From: JAIVJM01 sp035761505 | GTDB lineage: Bacteria; Acidobacteriota; Blastocatellia; Pyrinomonadales; Pyrinomonadaceae | DNA length: 10,526 nucleotides | NCBI GenBank assembly: GCA_035761505.1 | Contig: DASTQX010000372.1 | Location: forward strand, 1-10,526 | Direction of reading: 5' to 3' | Part shown: positions 1 through 6,384 of the stretch, piece by piece | Position numbering within the stretch: position 1 is the first letter of the stretch | How the letters are laid out: the number at the start of each line of letters is the position of its first letter | The notes under the pieces: generated by a model | What the model was told of the DNA's origin: nothing | Seen by the model: only the letters and a program-made list of their open reading frames with translations | Database searches by the model: none | Program-made: the position numbers and the translations under genes

Positions 1-264
1 GGCGTCGGCGGCCTCTCACACGAGCCGCCCGCGCCGAGCGTTGACGCCTCGCACGCGGGCGCGACCGCGACGAGGCCGCCCGCCGCCTCTTCGCCCGCGC
101 TCACGCGCCACGCGAACGCCGAGCGGGCCGCGCCTTCGCCGAGTTCTTTGCCGCCGACGCCGCCCCCTTCAAAGTCGTCGTCGCCTCTTCCGCCGACGCC
201 GAAAACTTTACCCGCTCCGCCCCGCTCGAAGGGCGAAGCGCCTTCCGTCCTCTATCAAACAGCG
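1..264 (+). other. Unresolved coding-like stretch at the window edge (3' end of an upstream gene?)
   Basis: All three forward frames are almost free of stops here, so the frame must be judged by codon use. The frame starting at position 45 (after a TGA at 42-44) shows the G/C-ending codons typical of this window up to about position 230. It reads like real protein (a segment AFAEFFAADAAPFKVVV), then weakens and would stop only at 336-338, inside the next gene. It has no start codon after the TGA. It may therefore be the end of an upstream gene entered through a frameshift near position 40, a decayed gene, or chance. I recognise no family. The frame continuous with the downstream glycosylase is proline-rich here and looks like a shadow. 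Confidence 0.3.
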
Positions 265-927
265 ATGCCAAAGAAACCCGTCAGACCACCTTCACCCGAT
301 CCGCCGGAGCCGGTGCAGACGCTCTTCGGCGAGATTAAGCCGAAAGACGAACTCAGTTTGGGACGGCCCGGCGAGACCTTCGAGGACATCCGCGAAGACA
401 TCGGCGAGTGCGTCCGTTGCCCGCTCCATCAGGGCCGCACGAAGATCGTCCACACCGAGGGCAGCCACACCTCGCGCCTGATGTTCGTCGGCGAAGCGCC
501 CGGCGCGGACGAGGACGCTTCGGGCCGCCCCTTCGTCGGTCGCGCCGGACAACTCCTCAACAAGATTATCGAGGCCATCGGCCTCAAGCGCGAAGACGTG
601 CTTATCGGCAACGTCAACCGCTGCCGCCCGCCCGGCAACCGCCAGCCGACGACCGAAGAGGCCAAGACCTGCAAGCCCTTCCTGCTCCGCGAAATCGCCA
701 TCGCGCGCCCCGACGTGATCGTGGTGCTCGGCAACACCGCGATGCACAACCTGCTCGACACGAAGGTCGGCATCACGCGCGTCCGCGGCGAGTTTCAGGA
801 CTACAAAGGCATCAAGGTCATGCCCACCTTCCACCCCGCCTACCTTCTGCGCGACCCCTCCAAGAAGCGCGAAGTCTGGGACGACATGAAGAAGGTGCGC
901 GACTATCTGAACGAGACTAAAAGATGA
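265..927 (+). CDS. udg: Family 4 (iron-sulfur) uracil-DNA glycosylase
   Basis: Removes uracil from DNA (deaminated cytosine or misincorporated dUMP) and so starts base-excision repair in the cytoplasm. At 220 residues it is the usual family size. Motif A is GEAPGADED (residues 76-84), followed by GRPFVGRAGQLL (87-98). Motif C is HPAYLLR with His190. Four cysteines in family 4 spacing (Cys49 and Cys52 in CVRC, Cys120 in NRCRPPGNR, Cys136 in TCKPF) should hold a 4Fe-4S cluster. I chose the ATG at 265 because upstream in-frame sequence is proline-rich and unlike the family. There is no clear Shine-Dalgarno. The first 35 or so residues (PKKP...PPSPDPPEP) are a disordered-looking leader. A diverged paralog follows after a 74-base spacer. 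Confidence 0.93.
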   Translation: MPKKPVRPPSPDPPEPVQTLFGEIKPKDELSLGRPGETFEDIREDIGECVRCPLHQGRTKIVHTEGSHTSRLMFVGEAPGADEDASGRPFVGRAGQLLNKIIEAIGLKREDVLIGNVNRCRPPGNRQPTTEEAKTCKPFLLREIAIARPDVIVVLGNTAMHNLLDTKVGITRVRGEFQDYKGIKVMPTFHPAYLLRDPSKKREVWDDMKKVRDYLNETKR

Positions 928-930
928 GTT

Positions 931-1000
931 TTCAGTCTTCAGTTCCGGATGCTCAAATCTTCGGCGGCTGAAGGCTCACGGCTAAAAGCTCATAGCTCTG
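931..1000 (+). repeat. Heptameric tandem repeats in the spacer between the two glycosylase genes
   Basis: Two short runs with a 7-base period are visible. TTCAGTC-TTCAGTT lies at 931-944. The units GGCTGAA, GGCTCAC, GGCTAAA, AGCTCAT and AGCTCTG lie head to tail at 966-1000 (pattern RGCTNNN). The last unit ends one base before the ATG of the second gene and takes the place where a ribosome binding site would be expected. The heptamer organisation recalls the short tandem repeats described in cyanobacteria. A similar 7-base architecture with different unit sequences occurs at 9146-9223. Confidence 0.6.
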
Positions 1001-1001
1001 T

Positions 1002-1598
1002 ATGCAAAACTCTCTCTTCCTCAATTCAGAGACGCCCGAATCGAGCGAGACGCCCGACGAGATTAACGCCGAGCTTCTGCGCCGGGCGATGAGCCTGCCG
1101 CAGTTCAAGGAGCGCATCTTCATCTTCGGCGACGGGCCTGTGGGCGCGCGCGTGGCGGTCGTTGGCGAGTCGCCCGGCCCGCCCGACATCGAGAGCGGCA
1201 AGCCCTTCATGGGGCCAGCCGGATTGATGCTCGAACGCATCCTCGCAAGCATCGGCCTCGCGCGCCGCGACTGTTATCTCACCAACACCGTCAAGATGAT
1301 CTCGACCGGCGAGGAGATGACCGCCGACGTGCTCAACTTCTTCACGCCCTACCTCCACCGAGAGCTTCTGGCCGTCCGTCCCTCGGTCGTCATCTCCTTC
1401 GGCAACACGCCGACGCGCGCTCTGCTCCGCACGAAGAAGCCCATCTCGCAACTGCGCGGCGAGTTCCACGACTATCAGGGCATGCAACTGATGCCGACCT
1501 TCAACCCCGCGTACCTTTTGCGCGACCCGACGAAGAAGCGCGAGGTCTGGGAGGACATGAAAAAGGTGCGCGCCTTTCTGACCACGGCGCAGAGATAG
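1002..1598 (+). CDS. Uracil-DNA-glycosylase-superfamily paralog lacking the iron-sulfur cysteines
   Basis: 198-residue protein clearly homologous to the gene before it. It has motif A GESPG (55-59), SGKPFMGPAG (65-74) and a C-terminal part (RGEF...NPAYLLRDPTKKREVW) that is about three quarters identical to the neighbour. The four cluster cysteines are all replaced; by my alignment the substitutes are Arg, Met, Met and Phe. The ED at the end of motif A is changed (GESPGPPDI), and the motif C His is Asn168. The fold is likely retained, but iron-sulfur binding is gone and uracil excision is uncertain. Possible roles are a glycosylase with altered specificity, a DNA-binding partner of the canonical enzyme, or an inactive copy. 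The intact frame and normal codon use argue against a pseudogene. ATG start; no Shine-Dalgarno, with heptamer repeats directly upstream. Confidence 0.85.
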   Translation: MQNSLFLNSETPESSETPDEINAELLRRAMSLPQFKERIFIFGDGPVGARVAVVGESPGPPDIESGKPFMGPAGLMLERILASIGLARRDCYLTNTVKMISTGEEMTADVLNFFTPYLHRELLAVRPSVVISFGNTPTRALLRTKKPISQLRGEFHDYQGMQLMPTFNPAYLLRDPTKKREVWEDMKKVRAFLTTAQR

Positions 1599-1714
1599 AG
1601 TTTGAAGACCGCGCCGGGAATGAAGTCAACGCCCCCCTCTCGATTCCGATGAAGGCTCGTTTTCCTTTTCTCCCCGCTTCAACTTTTACCGTCTTCAAGT
1701 TAACTTAACTCCTC

Positions 1715-4240
1715 GTGCAACGCCCCGCCGCATCAACGCCAGCCGCCGACACGTTCTCGCGCGCGAGCGCCCCCGCGCCGCTCTACGCCGAGGTCGTCCT
1801 GCCGCTCCGGCTCTCGCAGACTTTCACTTACCGTCTGCCGCTCGCGCTCCGCGAAGAGGCGCGCGTCGGCGCTCGCCTGCTCGTCCCCTTCGGGCGCAAG
1901 CTCTCGACCGCTTACGTCGTGGCGCTGCACGACGCGCTCGACCCGGCGGCGGAGTTGGACGAGGCCGATTTGAAGGAGGCGGAAGAACTGCTCGACGCCG
2001 AGCCGATGCTGACGCCTGAGGTCTTGGAGATTACGCGCTGGATCAGCGAGTACTACGCCGCGCCGTGGGGCGAGGTCTTAAAAGCCGCGCTGCCCGCCGG
2101 GCTCAACTCAGCCGTCGAGCAGGTCGTCAACATCACGCCGGAGGGGCGCGACGAACTCTCGCGCATCCCCGCGCGGAAGGCCGCGACCGCGAAGGGCGGC
2201 GCGCTGCGCCTCGCCGCCGTGGGCGAGACGACGCTCCGCGAACTCGCGCGCGAACTGGGACAGGCGCGCGCCTCGAAGGCCGTGCGAGAGCTTGAGCGCG
2301 CCGGTTGGGTGACGCTCGCGCAGAGGGCGCGGAGCGCGCAGGCCAAAGCCAAGCGGCGCAAGGCCGTCCGGCTGCTGCCGCCTTCGGAGCACGGAGAGAA
2401 CGGCGCGCGCGCGCTCACCGCCGCGCAGCAGAGAGTCCTTGAGACGCTCATCGAAGGCGGCGGCGAGATGCTCTTCGCCGAACTGCTCGAAGCCGCGCAC
2501 ACGAGCGTCTCGACGATTCAGACTCTTGAGCGCCGCCGCGTCCTCGAAGTCTTCGTCCGCGAAGTCCGCCGCGACCCGCTCGCCGGAGTCACGCTCCCCG
2601 CGCGCGACGAGTTCGAGTTGACCGGGGCGCAAACATCCGCGCTCATGGAAATCAACGAGGCGCAGAGCGCGGGCGGGTTCGCGGCCTTTCTCCTTCACGG
2701 CGTCACGGGCAGCGGGAAGACGGAAATCTACATCCGCGCGATGCGCGCCGCGCTCGAAGCGGGACGGACGGCGATGATGCTCGTGCCGGAGATCGCTTTG
2801 ACGCCCGTCTTCTCTCGCCGCCTGCGCGCGCACTTCGGCGAAGCGGTCGCCATCTTCCATTCGTCTCTGACCACGGGCGAGCGCTTCGACGAGTGGGGCC
2901 GCCTCAAGCGCGGCGAGGCGCGCGTCGTCATCGGCACGCGCTCGGCGGTCTTCGCGCCCGTCTCAGACCTCGGCGTCATCGTCGTGGACGAAGAGCACGA
3001 AGCTTCTTACCGCCAGCACGAGTCGCCCTACTACAACGGGCGCGACACGGCGGTGATGCGCGCCTTGAAGGAAGGCGCGGTCGTCGTCCTCGGCTCGGCG
3101 ACGCCCTCGATGGAGTCCTTCCAGAACGCGCGGGGCGGCAAGTACAGATACCTCCGCCTGCCGAACCGCATCGCCGACCGTCCGATGGCGCGCGCCGAGA
3201 TCGTGGACATGCGCGAGGCGTTCCGCTCCGCCGGGAAGACCGAAGTCTTCTCGCCCGAACTCCTCGCCGCACTCGAAGAGACGCACTCGCGCGGGCAACA
3301 GTCCATCATCCTCCTCAACCGCCGAGGCTATTCGAGCTTCGTCCTCTGCCGCTCCTGCGGCGAGCGCATCAACTGCTCGGACTGTGACGTGACGATGACT
3401 TACCACCGCTCCGAGCGGAGCCTCGTCTGCCACTACTGCAACCTCCGCCAGCGCGAGCCGAGCGCCTGCCCCTCCTGCCACGGCAAGTTCATCTACTTCA
3501 TCGGCGAAGGCACCGAGCAGATCGAAGAGATACTCAGAGCGCGCTTCCCTTCTTTAAGAATCGCGCGCCTCGACCGCGACACGACCTCGCGCCGCAGCAC
3601 CTACGAGCAAGCCATCCTCCGCTTCGGCGCGGGCGAACTCGACATGCTCGTCGGCACGCAGATGATTGCCAAAGGTCACGACTTCCCGAACGTCACGCTC
3701 GTCGGCGTCGTCTCGGTGGACGCCGGGCTCGCGCTCCCCGACTTCCGCGCCGCCGAGCGCGCCTTCCAGCTCATCACGCAGGTCGCGGGCCGCGCCGGTC
3801 GCGGCGAGCTGCCGGGCCGCGTCCTCATCCAGACTTATCACCCGCACCACTACGCGCTGCGCCACGCCTGCGCGCAGGACTACGAAGGCTTCTTCGAGGA
3901 GGAGATTAACTACCGGCGGAATTTGAGCTACCCGCCTTTCGTCGCGCTCGCCTCGCTGCTCGTCCACGGCGAGGACTTGACGCGCGTGCAGGCGACCGCC
4001 GCCGAAGTGAGGCGCGCGCTCGACGACGCCAACTCGGAGCGTCACGTCCGCGTCCTCGGCCCCGCGCCCGCCCCGCTCGCGCGCCTGCGCGGCGAGCACC
4101 GCGTCCAGATTCTTCTCAAGTCGCGCCACCGCCCCTCGTTGCGCTCGGTCGTCGAGATGGCGCTCGCCGGCGCCGCCCGCGTGCGCGGCTGCGACGTGGG
4201 CTCGGTCAACGTCGAGATAGACCCCGTGAGCCTGATGTGA
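1715..4240 (+). CDS. priA: Primosomal protein N' (replication-restart helicase PriA)
   Basis: 3'-to-5' superfamily 2 helicase that recognises abandoned forks and D-loops and reloads the replicative helicase. It has 841 residues, longer than E. coli PriA, mainly through an Ala/Arg-rich segment at about 140-290. Order of parts: N-terminal fork-binding domain (YAEVVLPLRLSQTFTYRLP, 24-42), Walker A GVTGSGKTEIY (329-339), DEEH box (425-428), and eight zinc-binding cysteines in four pairs (545/548, 554/557, 572/575, 585/588) inserted in the helicase core. Then come GEGTEQIEE and motif VI QVAGRAGRG (689-697). The GTG at 1715 is chosen because the PriA N-terminus begins soon after it. It has no Shine-Dalgarno. 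The 116-base gap upstream holds a 10-base palindrome (AAGTTAACTT, 1697-1706) and only a weak promoter. Confidence 0.97.
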   Translation: MQRPAASTPAADTFSRASAPAPLYAEVVLPLRLSQTFTYRLPLALREEARVGARLLVPFGRKLSTAYVVALHDALDPAAELDEADLKEAEELLDAEPMLTPEVLEITRWISEYYAAPWGEVLKAALPAGLNSAVEQVVNITPEGRDELSRIPARKAATAKGGALRLAAVGETTLRELARELGQARASKAVRELERAGWVTLAQRARSAQAKAKRRKAVRLLPPSEHGENGARALTAAQQRVLETLIEGGGEMLFAELLEAAHTSVSTIQTLERRRVLEVFVREVRRDPLAGVTLPARDEFELTGAQTSALMEINEAQSAGGFAAFLLHGVTGSGKTEIYIRAMRAALEAGRTAMMLVPEIALTPVFSRRLRAHFGEAVAIFHSSLTTGERFDEWGRLKRGEARVVIGTRSAVFAPVSDLGVIVVDEEHEASYRQHESPYYNGRDTAVMRALKEGAVVVLGSATPSMESFQNARGGKYRYLRLPNRIADRPMARAEIVDMREAFRSAGKTEVFSPELLAALEETHSRGQQSIILLNRRGYSSFVLCRSCGERINCSDCDVTMTYHRSERSLVCHYCNLRQREPSACPSCHGKFIYFIGEGTEQIEEILRARFPSLRIARLDRDTTSRRSTYEQAILRFGAGELDMLVGTQMIAKGHDFPNVTLVGVVSVDAGLALPDFRAAERAFQLITQVAGRAGRGELPGRVLIQTYHPHHYALRHACAQDYEGFFEEEINYRRNLSYPPFVALASLLVHGEDLTRVQATAAEVRRALDDANSERHVRVLGPAPAPLARLRGEHRVQILLKSRHRPSLRSVVEMALAGAARVRGCDVGSVNVEIDPVSLM

Positions 4241-4246
4241 AGTTAT

Positions 4247-4253
4247 GAGGTGA
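4247..4253 (+). promoter_or_regulatory. Ribosome binding site that fixes a TTG start
   Basis: GAGGTGA lies 4 bases before TTG at 4258 (7 bases counted from the end of GAGG). It sits in the 17-base gap after the priA stop. This supports the unusual TTG start and suggests the membrane protein is translated from the priA transcript. Confidence 0.7.
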
Positions 4254-4257
4254 AGCC

Positions 4258-4734
4258 TTGACCCGCCAACAGTTCCGTCTCCTCGTCATCTTCAATCAGC
4301 TCCTCGTCTTCGCGGGCTACATGATCCGCGACTTAACCGACGCCCAACTGCCGCTCGACTTGCAGCCCTACGTCCTCGGCGACCAGAGCGTGCTCGACGG
4401 CGCGACCGGCGACTCTTTCTTCTCAGGCGAGTTCCCCTACCTGCTCTGGCGCGTCATAGACGTGCTCACGCTCGCCGCCGCCGTCGGCCTCTGTCTCGGT
4501 CGCCGTTGGAGCAGGACGCTCTATCTCGCGTGCTACATCACGTCCCTCTTCGCCGGGCTCCTGACGCCGTTCTACGTCTCGACGCACTGGGCCGGTTTCG
4601 TCTTCATGCTCTACGGCACGACCGAGGGCATGATTCTGGCGCTCGCCTATTTCTCGCATCTCCGGAGAATGTTCGAGCGCGGCGAGCGCGAAGACGAAGA
4701 GGATTTGGCGGACGAAGCCGCCGACTCGGCCTGA
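4258..4734 (+). CDS. Small integral membrane protein of unknown function, four predicted helices
   Basis: 158 residues; I do not recognise a family. Hydrophobic segments at about 6-23, 61-80, 87-106 and 111-133 suggest four membrane helices. A 37-residue polar loop (24-60) separates the first two. The C-terminal tail (139-158) is strongly acidic (EREDEEDLADEAAD). There is no catalytic motif and no cleavable signal peptide. It starts at TTG 4258 behind a good Shine-Dalgarno, 17 bases after priA, so it is probably the second gene of that operon. A link to PriA function is not implied. Confidence 0.8.
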   Translation: MTRQQFRLLVIFNQLLVFAGYMIRDLTDAQLPLDLQPYVLGDQSVLDGATGDSFFSGEFPYLLWRVIDVLTLAAAVGLCLGRRWSRTLYLACYITSLFAGLLTPFYVSTHWAGFVFMLYGTTEGMILALAYFSHLRRMFERGEREDEEDLADEAADSA

Positions 4735-4799
4735 ATCAACCGGCGGCATTTCACCGGACGACTTTTCAAAAGACCTTCACACGGATTTTAATCTCCACC

Positions 4800-5840
4800 A
4801 TGAAACTTTCAGACCTCGCCCGCGAGACGGGCGCGCACATCGAAGCGGAGCAAACGGAGATCGAGATTACGGGCGCAGCCGGGCTCGACGAGGCGGAGGC
4901 CGGTCACGTCGCCTTCCTCGCCAACCCGCGCTACACGCCGCGCTTGCAGACGACGCGCGCCTCGGCGGTCTTCGTCGCCGAGGGCGTCGAGGCGGGCAGG
5001 CAAGACATCGCCCTCCTGCGCGCGCGCGACCCTTACCTCGCATATACGCGCGCCCTCCGACTCTTTCACCCTGAGCCGGAGTTCGAGCCCTTCATCCACC
5101 CCGCCGCCTCCGTTGACCCTTCGGCCCGCCTCGGCGCGGGCGTCCGCGTCGGCGCGTGCGCCGTCATCGGCCCCGGCGCGGAGATCGGCGCGCGCGTCCA
5201 CATCCACCCGAACGTCACAATCTACGAAGGCGTCCGCGTCGGCGCGGATTCCGTCATCCACTCCGGCGTCGCCCTGCGCGAAGGCACGCTCGTCGGCGAG
5301 CGCGTCCGCATCCACAACAACGTCGTCGTCGGCTCCGACGGCTTCGGCTACGCGAAGGACGAGCAAGGACGCTGGCTCAAGATTCCGCAGACCGGGAGGG
5401 TCGTTATCGAAGACGACGTGGAGATCGGCGCGGGGACGACGATTGATTGCGCCTCGGTCGGCGAGACGCGCATCGCGCGCGGCGTCAAGATTGACAACCT
5501 CGTCCAGATTGGTCACTCCTGCACCGTCGGCGAAGACTCGCTCCTCTGCGCGCAGGTCGGGCTCGCCGGAAGCTCGCACGTCGGGCGGCGCGTCATCCTC
5601 GCGGGCCAAGTCGGCGTCGCCGGACACCTCGACATCGGCGACGACGCGGTGCTCACGGCCAAGAGCGCCACGAGCCACAACGTCCCCGCCGGGAAAGTCC
5701 TCTCCGGCGTCCCCGCCTTCGACAACCGCGAATGGCTCCGCTCGACCGCCGCCTTCCGCCGCCTCGGCGAGATGCAGCGCCTCCTCCGCACGCTTGAAGC
5801 CCGGCTCGCCAAATTGGAGAAGAATTCTCCGCCCGACTGA
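4800..5840 (+). CDS. lpxD: UDP-3-O-(3-hydroxyacyl)glucosamine N-acyltransferase LpxD
   Basis: Third step of lipid A synthesis: transfers a 3-hydroxyacyl chain from acyl carrier protein to the 2-amino group of UDP-3-O-acyl-glucosamine, at the cytoplasmic side of the inner membrane. 346 residues, close to the E. coli enzyme. The N-terminal uridine-binding domain (1-95, with GHVAFLANPRY) is followed by left-handed beta-helix hexapeptide repeats from about 100 to 300. The catalytic His239 lies in NLVQIGHS, and a C-terminal coiled helix (about 311-342) follows. The ATG at 4800 matches the family N-terminus (MKLSDLA). No Shine-Dalgarno precedes it, and a TTTAAT at 4787-4792 raises the possibility of a leaderless transcript. 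It stands apart from the other lipid A genes, none of which is in this window. Confidence 0.97.
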   Translation: MKLSDLARETGAHIEAEQTEIEITGAAGLDEAEAGHVAFLANPRYTPRLQTTRASAVFVAEGVEAGRQDIALLRARDPYLAYTRALRLFHPEPEFEPFIHPAASVDPSARLGAGVRVGACAVIGPGAEIGARVHIHPNVTIYEGVRVGADSVIHSGVALREGTLVGERVRIHNNVVVGSDGFGYAKDEQGRWLKIPQTGRVVIEDDVEIGAGTTIDCASVGETRIARGVKIDNLVQIGHSCTVGEDSLLCAQVGLAGSSHVGRRVILAGQVGVAGHLDIGDDAVLTAKSATSHNVPAGKVLSGVPAFDNREWLRSTAAFRRLGEMQRLLRTLEARLAKLEKNSPPD

Positions 5841-5878
5841 CGAGACAAAAAATTTCTGCGCCCGGAGAAAGAATCGTC

Positions 5879-5907
5879 TTGACAGAATCTTCCGGCTCCC
5901 CGATAAT
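5879..5907 (+). promoter_or_regulatory. Sigma-70-type promoter for the 97-residue protein
   Basis: A perfect -35 TTGACA (5879-5884), a 17-base spacer and a -10 GATAAT (5902-5907, 5 of 6 consensus). Transcription should start near 5914, leaving an approximately 84-base leader before the ATG at 5998. Confidence 0.75.
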
Positions 5908-5914
5908 GCTACTT

Positions 5915-5950
5915 GAAATTGGTTTTCAATTTCGCCCCGATTTTGAAAAC
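5915..5950 (+). promoter_or_regulatory. Two overlapping, mutually exclusive stem-loops in the leader
   Basis: Stem A pairs GAAATTG (5915-5921) with CAATTTC (5927-5933), 7 perfect pairs around a 5-base loop. Stem B pairs GTTTTCAA (5922-5929) with TTGAAAAC (5943-5950), 8 perfect pairs around a 13-base loop. Stem B uses the loop and 3' arm of stem A, so only one can form. They begin essentially at the predicted transcription start. They could be an RNA switch, an mRNA-protecting 5' hairpin, or DNA operators for a repressor. The stems are AT-rich and modest in strength. Confidence 0.4.
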
Positions 5951-5997
5951 GGATTCATCCCGATAAAGTCATTCCCCGAAGGAGTTTTACCAAGACC

Positions 5998-6291
5998 ATG
6001 CAGACGAATAACACGGCGTTGGTGCAAGTCCTCCCCTCCGCGCGCGAAGACCAGAGGGTTGAGGTCGTCTTGGAGCAGCGCGGCGGCGAAGACGTGGTCG
6101 CGCTCCGGCATTCGGTCTGGACTGAAGGGCTCGGCTGGTGCGCGCAGAAGACCATCCGCCTCGACGCCGGCCAACTCGACGAACTCCATCGCGCCGTGAC
6201 GGTCGCGCGCCACCGCGTCAACCGCCGTCGCGGCGAGGCCGGTCAGGCCGTGAGGACGGCGCAGGTCATCCAACTCCCGACGCTGGCCTAA
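5998..6291 (+). CDS. Small conserved-looking protein with WTEGLGW motif, possibly PC4-like
   Basis: 97 residues, function unknown. The core (20-70) reads as beta strands (VEVVLEQRGGEDVVALRHS), then WTEGLGWCAQKTIRL (41-55), then a helix (GQLDELHRAVTVAR). The pattern of strands followed by KTIxL and a Gln/Leu-rich helix resembles the bacterial PC4/p15 single-stranded nucleic acid-binding fold. This is a visual analogy only. The C-terminal half is Arg-rich (RHRVNRRRG, 71-79), consistent with nucleic acid binding. ATG at 5998 with AAGGAG at 5979-5984, a rather long 13-base spacing. It has its own strong promoter and leader, and a terminator follows, so it is a single-gene unit. Confidence 0.75.
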   Translation: MQTNNTALVQVLPSAREDQRVEVVLEQRGGEDVVALRHSVWTEGLGWCAQKTIRLDAGQLDELHRAVTVARHRVNRRRGEAGQAVRTAQVIQLPTLA

Positions 6292-6313
6292 AGTTTAAAC
6301 TCCGGGCAATAAA

Positions 6314-6354
6314 AGAGGCGGGCGGCAAGCTTTCAAAAGCTGCCGCCCGCCTCT
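6314..6354. terminator. Bidirectional intrinsic terminator between convergent genes
   Basis: The 13-base arm AGAGGCGGGCGGC (6314-6326) pairs perfectly with 6342-6354. After a bulged A, an inner AGCT pair closes a 6-base loop. The + strand continues into a T-rich run (ACTTTTACTTTT). On the - strand the stem is followed by CTTTTATT. It sits between the stop at 6291 and the convergent stop at 6385 and should end transcription from both sides. Confidence 0.9.
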
Positions 6355-6384
6355 ACTTTTACTTTTCTCGCCGCTCGGACTTCC

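Noticed and set aside
148..264. UDG starting at TTG 148
   Set aside because: The added residues are a proline/serine-rich string without family similarity, and codon bias in this stretch favours another frame.
1601..1699. Inverted pair TTGAAGAC (1602-1609) and GTCTTCAA (1691-1698) plus the palindrome AAGTTAACTT before priA
   Set aside because: The pair is short and separated by about 80 bases, and a single 10-base AT palindrome can be chance. There is not enough for a regulatory call.
4506..4799. A longer LpxD starting inside the membrane protein gene
   Set aside because: The extra 98 residues are an Arg/His-rich out-of-frame reading of the preceding gene. The LpxD N-terminus begins exactly at the ATG at 4800.
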